A stretch of DNA of 17,137 nt from the NCBI GenBank assembly GCA_947037905.1, contig CAMQUX010000008.1:1-17137 (forward strand), given 5' to 3'. Every line of letters starts with the position of its first letter. The first letter of the stretch is position 1. The notes beneath the pieces are model-generated. The model ran no database searches. It had not been told where the DNA came from and was given only the letters and a program-made list of their open reading frames with translations. The position numbers and the translations under genes were made by a program. Below are positions 8,323-13,989 of the stretch, one piece after another. Origin of the DNA: an uncultured Desulfovibrionaceae bacterium. Its GTDB lineage: Bacteria > Desulfobacterota > Desulfovibrionia > Desulfovibrionales > Desulfovibrionaceae.

Positions 8323-9588
8323 TTAATCTAATGGAATAACTTGCACACTATCATCTTTATAAAGCCCTTCCGATTGTGATGGGATAACCACAAGTCCGTC
8401 AGCTAAAAGAAGCGTGCGCAGTAAACCACTCTTGCCAAGAACAGGCACTGCAGAGTAAGTGTTGTCTTCATTTTCAACAAGCTGTACTCTGCAAAAATCT
8501 TCTCTACCTGGTTTTGAAGGGATATTTCTTGTGAGCCTTGCAGTAAATGCAGCATGGGGGCTAGAAAAAGCTTTTGTATTACCAGCTAAATGTTCAATAA
8601 ATGGCATAATAAGAACAAGCATTACAACATGCGCGCTTGCAATTTGCCCAGGCAAACCAACAATAGGTGTTTCTTTTCCGTTTACAGTGCTTGATGCTAA
8701 AATAGTAGGTTTTCCAGGGCTAATATTAATACCGTGTGCTAAAATTTTTGTGTTTTCAAGAGCTTCTAAAACTTCAATGGTTAAATCTCGCATTCCAATA
8801 GAACTGCCACCAGATAAAAGAATAAGATCATTCTCTTTTAAGGCAGTTTGAACAGTTGATAGAAGAAGTGCGTGATTATCAGGCACTATGCCGTAAGAAT
8901 GAACAACAGCACCAGCTTTTTTGGCAAGAATACTAAGCGCATGCGAGTTCACATCCCGCACCTGCCCAATTACAGGCTTTTCTGTGTAGGGGATTAATTC
9001 ATCCCCTGTGGAAATAATCCCAACACGTACTTTTTTATGCACAGGAAGTGTACGCAAACCAAGTGCTGCTGCCAAACCAATCTCTTGTGCTCGAATTTTT
9101 TGCGAACAAAAAAGCACAGGACTGCCTTCTTTTGCATCTTCACCCACTTGCATAACATTCTCAAAAGGCGCTGAGGCCTTATATATTTCAATGGTCTCTG
9201 TACCATCTTCTTTCACAAAATTTTGCGTCTGCTCAACCATAACAACCGCATTTGCCCCGTGTGGTAAAACTCCACCTGTTGGAATCCATAGACAATTATT
9301 CATAGTAAGCGGAGCATCATAAGGTTTTTCAATGGAAATTTCGCCAATTTTTTCAAGATAGGCAGGATTATGCTCTGTTGCACCAAAGGTATTTTGAGCA
9401 ATAACAGCATATCCGTCCATACAACTGCGAGCAGCTAAAGGGAGATTTTCTGGCGAGAGTACATCTTTTGAAAGGTAGGTATTATAGGCGACATCAAGAG
9501 GATACTCCTCATGGTCTGTGGCTGGGAATGTTTCTAAGAGTTTTATATACTCTTTTTTATCGAGGGGGGTGAAAAAGAAGTGTTGCAT
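8323..9588 (-). CDS. moeA: Molybdopterin molybdenumtransferase MoeA
   Basis: Inserts molybdenum into adenylylated molybdopterin in the last step of molybdenum-cofactor synthesis, supplying enzymes such as formate dehydrogenase. Family motifs run in order: RSCMDGYA (about residues 54-61), ISTGDELIP, LSGGSSIGMRD (the MoCF/MPT-binding core), GINISPGKPTIL and GLPGQIASA, then the C-terminal domain (KSGLLRTLLLADGLVVIP). The usual GLPGNPVSA reads GLPGQIASA here, a variant I associate with Desulfovibrio-type MoeA. Start choice: the ATG at 9588 gives MQHFFFTPLD, like other family N-termini. A GTG at 9606 would add six residues. Neither has a strong Shine-Dalgarno. The 490-bp upstream gap is filled with repeats. 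No other moa/moe/mod gene is in the window. Confidence 0.93.
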   Translation of the reverse strand: MQHFFFTPLDKKEYIKLLETFPATDHEEYPLDVAYNTYLSKDVLSPENLPLAARSCMDGYAVIAQNTFGATEHNPAYLEKIGEISIEKPYDAPLTMNNCLWIPTGGVLPHGANAVVMVEQTQNFVKEDGTETIEIYKASAPFENVMQVGEDAKEGSPVLFCSQKIRAQEIGLAAALGLRTLPVHKKVRVGIISTGDELIPYTEKPVIGQVRDVNSHALSILAKKAGAVVHSYGIVPDNHALLLSTVQTALKENDLILLSGGSSIGMRDLTIEVLEALENTKILAHGINISPGKPTILASSTVNGKETPIVGLPGQIASAHVVMLVLIMPFIEHLAGNTKAFSSPHAAFTARLTRNIPSKPGREDFCRVQLVENEDNTYSAVPVLGKSGLLRTLLLADGLVVIPSQSEGLYKDDSVQVIPLD

Positions 9589-9629
9589 ATTTTTTCTTTT
9601 GCTCACGTTTTATAAATTAAAACTAGTGT

Positions 9630-9674
9630 AAATTAAAGCTTTATAAATTAAAGCTTTATAAATTAAAGCTTTAA
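9630..9674. repeat. Three perfect-period 15-bp tandem repeats upstream of moeA
   Basis: AAATTAAAGCTTTAT at 9630-9644 and 9645-9659, with a third copy at 9660-9674 differing in the last base. A decayed copy precedes at 9614-9629. Each unit holds the palindrome TTAAAGCTTTA-like core, and on the minus strand each yields a TATAAA, a possible -10-like element, just upstream of moeA. Confidence 0.85.
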
Positions 9675-9736
9675 AATTTATTTTTGAGAGGTATTTAGTA
9701 TATCTCACAAATTACCATATCATATGTAAAAAAGAA

Positions 9737-9916
9737 CATATTACAAGCTGACACATTTTGCAAAGAATTAGATTGTAAAAATAAGCATATTTCAAAAGAG
9801 CATATTTTACAAAACAGCATATTTTCTAAGTGAGTAGATTTTAAAATAACCACATTTTGTAAAATGTCATATTTTATAAACTATTAAACCTAGTAAATTT
9901 GCATATCTTACAAAAT
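9737..9916. repeat. Degenerate array of about 15-17 bp units (CATATTTTACAAAA-like)
   Basis: Variants of CATATTTTACAAAA begin at 9737, 9754, 9786, 9801, 9818, 9853, 9868 and 9902, with weaker copies near 9771, 9837 and 9885, so steps are mostly 15-19 bp. It fills much of the gap between folE2 and moeA. I see no ORF in it. Confidence 0.6.
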
Positions 9917-9982
9917 ATTAACCAAATAGTTAGAGAGTTGTTAAATTTATGAACATGCACATTAAATAACTAGATATGTCTC

Positions 9983-9996
9983 TGGTATGAGTACCA
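9983..9996. promoter_or_regulatory. Possible operator palindrome
   Basis: TGGTA-TGAG-TACCA is a perfect 5-bp inverted repeat with a 4-bp centre, relatively GC-rich for this gap. It could be a dimeric regulator site or a weak hairpin in the folE2 3' region. It lies nearly 400 bp before moeA, which weakens the case for a moeA operator. Confidence 0.25.
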
Positions 9997-10032
9997 TACA
10001 TACACACTATTTTAAATTCTAGCTCAAATAAT

Positions 10033-10068
10033 TTCTTCTTCTTCTTCTTCTTCTTCTTCTTCTTCTTC
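10033..10068. repeat. (TTC)12 microsatellite
   Basis: Twelve uninterrupted TTC units (GAA on the minus strand) between the folE2 stop (10097) and moeA. It lies in noncoding DNA, so a length change would alter spacing or an RNA leader or tail, not a reading frame. Confidence 0.95.
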
Positions 10069-10096
10069 TTTATAAAACTATTAGTTAGAATTTCTT

Positions 10097-10873
10097 TTAT
10101 AAAAAAGACGAACTATCAATACTTGCAAATGCATTATGGTTATGAATAGATTCAATGCTTTCAACGCTCAGTGTAAAAGAGTGTATTTCTTTTAGTTTAT
10201 GAATTTCTTGCGCAAGGTTTCTTGCTACATCTTCTACAAAAGTAGGGTTATCGTAAGCTTGTTCTGTGATACATTTTTCATCTTCTCTTTTTAGTAAGGT
10301 GTAGATAGGAGAAGATGCAGTATTTTCGGCAATTTTTATAAGCTTTTCAAAATGGATATGCTCATTTATAGTTACCGATAAGTCTATAAAAGCTCTTTGA
10401 CTGTGCGCACCATATTGGCTAATGGCTTTAGAGCAAGGACAAAGTGTCATAACAGGAATTTTTAGCGTGTAGGAGTAACTATGCTTGTTTTCATTAATTT
10501 GATAGGTGAGCTTACATGAGTAACTAACGGGCGCTATTTTTTGTGTATGAGGTGATTTTTTTTCAATAAAATAAGGAAAATCGAAAGAAATATAAGCATT
10601 TTTTGCATCTAAGCGGATAAGCAGATTTTCTGCTATATTTTTAAGAGTATCTTGTTCAATTTTCTCGCACGAGCTAAGAATAGACTCAATAAGTCTGCTC
10701 ATATGCGTACCTTTATGATTCTCATCTAAAGATGTAGCAACGCTTATATTTGCAATAGTATGTTGCAAATCAGTGTTTTCTTGCACAATAGCAATGGGTA
10801 AGATTAAATCGTTTATGCCAACTTTTTTTAGAGAAAGAGCGTAGGTTGGCTGAGTGTTTTGCATATCTATCAT
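10097..10873 (-). CDS. folE2: GTP cyclohydrolase IB (FolE2), zinc-independent
   Basis: Converts GTP to 7,8-dihydroneopterin triphosphate, the first step to folate (and to queuosine precursors). This is the FolE2 family, unrelated in sequence to zinc-dependent FolE. The 258-residue protein shows KGTHMSR (residues 54-60), the active-site CPCSK segment (Cys145, Cys147) followed by GAHSQR with His157, and NPTFVEDVARNL near the C-terminus carrying the conserved Glu. The length is normal. The start is the first ATG of a possible pair (10873; second at 10864). An AAGGG-like site lies about 12 bp upstream, rather far, inside a perfectly duplicated 15-bp unit. In other bacteria folE2 is often under zinc control; here the neighbour is nikR, 144 bp away on the same strand. 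Confidence 0.93.
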   Translation of the reverse strand: MIDMQNTQPTYALSLKKVGINDLILPIAIVQENTDLQHTIANISVATSLDENHKGTHMSRLIESILSSCEKIEQDTLKNIAENLLIRLDAKNAYISFDFPYFIEKKSPHTQKIAPVSYSCKLTYQINENKHSYSYTLKIPVMTLCPCSKAISQYGAHSQRAFIDLSVTINEHIHFEKLIKIAENTASSPIYTLLKREDEKCITEQAYDNPTFVEDVARNLAQEIHKLKEIHSFTLSVESIESIHNHNAFASIDSSSFL

Positions 10874-10880
10874 AATTAAA

Positions 10881-11017
10881 ATAATCCCTTTAAAAATAAT
10901 CCCTTTAAAAACGCACTTAAACTAGGACTTTAAAACTAGCGACTTTACAATTATTCGCTTTAAAATTAGCAACTTTAAAACTAGCCATTAAAACTAGCCA
11001 TGTTAAAAATACGAGCG
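10881..11017. repeat. 15-bp degenerate tandem array filling the nikR-folE2 gap
   Basis: Starts with two perfect copies of ATAATCCCTTTAAAA (10881-10895 and 10896-10910), then units like GACTTTAAAACTAGC (10926-10940), GCTTTAAAATTAGC (10957-10970), AACTTTAAAACTAGC (10971-10985) and CATTAAAACTAGC (10986-10998). About nine units of 13-16 bp occupy essentially the whole gap. Each perfect copy carries AAAGGGAT on the minus strand, a Shine-Dalgarno-like sequence for folE2. Confidence 0.8.
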
Positions 11018-11428
11018 TTAAGAATCAGAGCTTGTGAGAATAAGTTGCCCGTGCTTAACGCCTTTTGTGGATATAATTTGTGCGCTTACTTTTTTGATAA
11101 TATCTGCATTTCCTTTTAGTACAAGTACTTCAAGGCAGTTATCATGGTCTAAATGAACATGCAGTGTTGAGGACACTATATGATGAATATCGTGCTGGAT
11201 AGATGTTATTTTTTTAGCAAGAGAACTTTCGTGATGGTTGTACATAATGGTGAGTGTTCCAGCAACTTCACCTTGAGAATTCTCGCATTTTTTTTGAATA
11301 AGAGCCGCACGAATAAGATCACGTAGTGCTTCAGAACGATTGTTATAGCACTGGTCTTTGCAGTATGTGTCAAATTCATCTAAAAGTGTTTGGTCAAGAG
11401 AAACTCCAAACCGTGTAAGTTTTGTCAT
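11018..11428 (-). CDS. nikR: Nickel-responsive ribbon-helix-helix regulator NikR
   Basis: Ni(II)-sensing repressor that controls nickel uptake genes. The 136-residue protein has the N-terminal ribbon-helix-helix DNA-binding domain (TRFGVSLDQTLLDEFD, then NNRSEALRDLIR) and a C-terminal ACT-like metal domain. The square-planar nickel ligands of E. coli NikR (His76, His87, His89, Cys95) match here at the same spacing: His79, His90, His92, Cys98, inside TLHVHLDHDNCLEVLVLKG. So nickel binding is very likely. The start is firm: AGAAAGGA lies 5 bp before the ATG. No nickel transporter, urease or hydrogenase gene is in the window, so its targets lie elsewhere. The 15-bp repeat array begins right at its stop. 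Confidence 0.95.
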   Translation of the reverse strand: MTKLTRFGVSLDQTLLDEFDTYCKDQCYNNRSEALRDLIRAALIQKKCENSQGEVAGTLTIMYNHHESSLAKKITSIQHDIHHIVSSTLHVHLDHDNCLEVLVLKGNADIIKKVSAQIISTKGVKHGQLILTSSDS

Positions 11429-11445
11429 AGCAATCCTTTCTGTGG

Positions 11446-11451
11446 ATTATA
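11446..11451 (-). promoter_or_regulatory. Possible nikR -10 box
   Basis: A perfect TATAAT on the minus strand, 17 bp before the nikR ATG. It would give a leader of only about 11 nt, just enough to include the AAAGGA site. No good -35 is visible at 17 bp, so a farther promoter is possible. Confidence 0.3.
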
Positions 11452-11505
11452 GTAGGTAAAAATATTTTATATAAGTGAGAAAATATATATTTAAAGTAGA
11501 ATGTA

Positions 11506-11540
11506 CGTTTCAAAACGAAAAATAATTTTAATGTATACAT
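11506..11540. promoter_or_regulatory. Two palindromes upstream of nikR
   Basis: CGTTT-CA-AAACG (11506-11517) and the perfect 10-bp palindrome ATGTATACAT (11531-11540) lie 78-112 bp before the nikR start. They could be operator sites for NikR or another dimeric regulator. Neither matches the E. coli NikR site (GTATGA-N16-TCATAC) as I read it. Confidence 0.25.
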
Positions 11541-11783
11541 AATTTAGCGGTTGAAAATAAGCTTTAAAATAAAAAAGTTCGATGTCAAATATGCTACACT
11601 AAAGTAGAAAAACAAGCTAAAAAAGTAAGACTCTAAGTAGAGTAAGTTTTAAATTTTATATGAGCAAAATATTTTTATTACTATATTCAGACAGATTTTT
11701 TATTTTATTTACTATCTTGCCCTTGCTTATGCTAGCATTAATTCTATTATGATTTATAACCAAGTTAATTGTTCTATGACTAT

Positions 11784-12449
11784 TTATATAAGCTCTTTTA
11801 AGCTTTTTTTTAAGCACCGCAGATGCACGGTTTGATTTTGTGATTCAAAAGCAATTTTTTCCGTACAGATAGTTGATACCTGCCAGCCAGTATTTTGAAA
11901 ATCTTCCCAAACAGGACGAGAAATAGAGCGAGCAGCTTCGCCAATAATAACAGATCCATCAGGCTTTAGCATGGTTTTAAATAGATTTTCTAAGACAGGG
12001 AAAAAACGTTTTTCATAAAAGATATCTCCTGCCCAAATAAAATCGAAACTATAAGGCAAAAAGGCAGGTTGTCTCCAGTCCATACATATAATAAGGGGTG
12101 GCGATAAAATTTTGTGTGCAGAGTGAATACTATTTTCTCTTGTAAAATCACATGCTTTTTGCTCATAATCAAAAGCTATGATATTTGCACCAACACTTGC
12201 TCCAATAAGGCTAGTAAGCCCAAGCCCGCAACCTACATCTAGGCAAGTTTTATTTTGTAACTGCGTTTTATTTTGTAAAATCCATTTACCAAGCAAAATG
12301 CTCGCAGGCCAAATTTCTGCCCAGTAAGGAATTCTTTCATCTTCAATAAACTCTTCCTGTGTCATATTTTCCCAAAGACTTTCAAGATCCTCTTCACGAA
12401 AAATATCCCAAGTTGTATCTTCAATGTTTATAGTAAGTTTTTTTTGCAT
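11784..12449 (-). CDS. Class I SAM-dependent methyltransferase (METTL/Methyltransf_16-like)
   Basis: A 221-residue Rossmann-fold methyltransferase. Motif I is LDVGCGLG (residues 70-77), followed by an acidic end of strand beta-2 (IIAFDYE), a MDWRQPAF region, and DFIWAGDIFYE as motif IV/post-I. Before motif I stands RIPYWAEIWPAS (39-50), a signature shared with the protein-lysine methyltransferases of the METTL20/ETFB-KMT and nicotinamide N-methyltransferase-like group, so a protein substrate is plausible but unproven. No downstream partner gene suggests a target. The ATG at 12449 has no clear Shine-Dalgarno, but translation begins sensibly with MQKKLTINIED; a later Met28 would cut the conserved N-terminus. 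The sequence before the gene contains the 24-bp repeat array. Confidence 0.88.
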   Translation of the reverse strand: MQKKLTINIEDTTWDIFREEDLESLWENMTQEEFIEDERIPYWAEIWPASILLGKWILQNKTQLQNKTCLDVGCGLGLTSLIGASVGANIIAFDYEQKACDFTRENSIHSAHKILSPPLIICMDWRQPAFLPYSFDFIWAGDIFYEKRFFPVLENLFKTMLKPDGSVIIGEAARSISRPVWEDFQNTGWQVSTICTEKIAFESQNQTVHLRCLKKSLKELI

Positions 12450-12536
12450 GTAGTGATGATTCTATTAGTAAATAAAAAGCATAATTAAAAAAAACATAAT
12501 TACATAGGACTCAATATTTTTCAAGATAAGTTTTTT

Positions 12537-12725
12537 GACTAAATAAACATTCAGTTTTGGACTAAATAAGCGCTCAATTTTTGAACTAACTAGGCACTCA
12601 ATTTTAGTACTAAATAGGATCGAAACTTTCGGAGCAAATAAACATTCAGTTTTGAAGCAAATAAACATTCAGTTTTGAAGCAAATAAGCGTTCAATTTTT
12701 GAACTAACTAGCTACTGAAATTTTG
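12537..12725. repeat. Eight tandem 23-24 bp repeats upstream of the methyltransferase gene
   Basis: Units start at 12537, 12560, 12584, 12608, 12632, 12655, 12678 and 12702, of 23 or 24 bp, with no spacers. The type unit is AAGCAAATAAACATTCAG plus TTTTG. Units 5 and 6 differ only in the first base, and units 1 and 5 by three bases; units 2, 3, 7 and 8 form a related subtype with CTCAATTTTTG-like ends. The alternating similarity implies stepwise duplications. The 23-bp units break any reading frame, so a coding origin is unlikely. Confidence 0.92.
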
Positions 12726-12754
12726 ACGCGAAAAGAATAATAAAGCAGTTCTAT

Positions 12755-12782
12755 TTGCAAAAAATTATATAAAGATTATATT
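12755..12782 (+). promoter_or_regulatory. Candidate sigma-70 promoter for the sigma-54 activator operon
   Basis: TTGCAA (12755-12760) and TATATT (12777-12782) with a 16-bp spacer, 4/6 and 5/6 matches. It would leave a leader of about 160 nt before the GTG at 12949. The leader carries a small palindrome, ATCAT-AATA-ATGAT (12923-12936), just before the ribosome site. Confidence 0.35.
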
Positions 12783-12948
12783 ATGATAAATGGAAAATTT
12801 TTATTGTGGGAAAAGAGCTTATTAGATATGGTAAAAAAATTAATATGCAGAATTTTTTGATTTTTTTAGTGTAAACAGTAAAAAAAAGAAATATCTACAA
12901 GATAATTTAATATGTAGTAATAATCATAATAATGATACTGGAGGTTTT

Positions 12949-13947
12949 GTGTTAGATTTATCTGGCATAATTGGGAAAAGTGAAGCGCTAACGTCTGTAT
13001 ACAGTGTGCTTGAAAAAGTAGCACCAACAGATAGTACCGTTCTTGTAACAGGCGATTCAGGTACAGGTAAAGAACTTCTTGTGCGAGCATTGCACCGAAA
13101 TAGCAAAAGAAAAGGGAAGCCATTTGTCGCAATAAATTGTGGTGCTATTCCAAGAGAACTTTTAGAATCAGAGCTTTTTGGGCACGAGAAAGGCGCCTTT
13201 ACGCACGCTATTAGAACTCGTGCTGGCAGGTTCGAGCTAGCAGATGGCGGTACAATATTTTTAGACGAAATAGGCGAGATGGACTTATCCTTGCAGGTAA
13301 AAATTCTACGAGTACTACAAGAGAGAGAATTTGAGAAAGTTGGAGGCACACGCTCGCAGTCAGTTGATGTCAGAATAGTGGCAGCAACAAACAGAGATTT
13401 AGAAAAAGAGGTAGCAGCAGGAAGGTTTCGAGAAGATTTATTTTACAGATTAAATGTTATTCCTATGCATTTGCCTGCACTAAAAGAACGTGGGGAAGAT
13501 GTACTATTACTAGCTTCTACGTTTTTAAAACGTTTTTCTGAACTGCAAGAAAGAGAATTAGAATTGACTCCTGAAGTAAATGGCATGCTTCTTGCTTATA
13601 CTTGGGCAGGGAACGTGAGAGAGTTAGAAAACTTAATGGAGCGCCTTTCAATACTATGTGATGGCAAAAAAGTTCTACCAGAAGATTTACCTCCTAAAAT
13701 ATGGGAAGTGGTCGGTAAGCAAAAGCCAGTAGTACAGAAAACAGCAAGCGTAAGTAATCAAGATTTTCGCCTCCCTCGAATAGAGGACTTAAAAGGTCGC
13801 TCTATGAAGGATTTTTTTGAAGAGTTAGAAGAGGCAATGATCCTTGAAGCACTCAAGCAGAGTAATGGTGTCAAAAACATGGCAGCAGAGCTTTTAGGGG
13901 TCAAACGAACAACGCTTATCGAGAAAATGAAAAAGCGTAATCTTTAA
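12949..13947 (+). CDS. Orphan sigma-54-dependent AAA+ transcription activator (PspF-like architecture)
   Basis: Bacterial enhancer-binding protein that remodels the sigma-54 RNA polymerase closed complex by ATP hydrolysis. The 332-residue protein has no receiver, GAF or PAS domain: the AAA+ domain starts almost at once (IIGKSEAL), with Walker A GDSGTGKE (35-42), Walker B TIFLDE (102-107) and the arginine-finger region FREDLFYRLNVIPMHLP. A C-terminal Fis-type helix-turn-helix ends GVKRTTLIEKMKKRNL, close to the end of flagellar regulators FleQ/FlrA. The sigma-54-contact loop reads GAFTHA (82-87), not GAFTGA; the key Thr85 is kept but Gly is His. The start is a GTG only 4 bp after GGAGG. With no sensory domain, control is presumably by partner proteins or expression. 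It forms an operon with the TPR gene 42 bp downstream. Confidence 0.92.
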   Translation: MLDLSGIIGKSEALTSVYSVLEKVAPTDSTVLVTGDSGTGKELLVRALHRNSKRKGKPFVAINCGAIPRELLESELFGHEKGAFTHAIRTRAGRFELADGGTIFLDEIGEMDLSLQVKILRVLQEREFEKVGGTRSQSVDVRIVAATNRDLEKEVAAGRFREDLFYRLNVIPMHLPALKERGEDVLLLASTFLKRFSELQERELELTPEVNGMLLAYTWAGNVRELENLMERLSILCDGKKVLPEDLPPKIWEVVGKQKPVVQKTASVSNQDFRLPRIEDLKGRSMKDFFEELEEAMILEALKQSNGVKNMAAELLGVKRTTLIEKMKKRNL

Positions 13948-13989
13948 AAAAGCATCTATTTAAAAGTAGAGCTTACGTTAGGTGACAAT

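Larger units (their letters stand above)
11429..11783. other. 355-bp intergenic region, no confident gene
   Basis: Holds the nikR upstream signals near its left end. Further right a 30-codon plus-strand ORF (ATG 11660, stop 11750-11752) would encode a single hydrophobic membrane span (MSKIFLLLYSDRFFILF...). It has no clear Shine-Dalgarno, so I do not call it a gene. The remainder is AT-rich DNA without recognisable RNA genes or a strong terminator. Confidence 0.5.

Noticed and set aside
12465..12668. Minus-strand 67-residue ORF with 8-residue repeats
   Set aside because: It is the translation of the tandem repeat array; the mix of 23- and 24-bp units shows no frame constraint, and no ribosome site is visible.
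12537..12725. CRISPR array
   Set aside because: The 23-24 bp units are directly adjacent with no unique spacers, units differ from one another, and no cas genes are nearby.
12783..12860. 25-codon plus-strand ORF before the activator
   Set aside because: No ribosome site, no recognisable features, and it overlaps the likely transcription start region.
12726..12948. Replication origin beside the iteron-like array
   Set aside because: No cluster of DnaA boxes and no dnaA, dnaN or rep gene; only isolated near-matches such as TGTGGATAT inside nikR.
12962..12976. Sigma-54 promoter (TGGCATAATTGGG)
   Set aside because: It lacks the required -12 TTGC element and lies inside the activator coding sequence.
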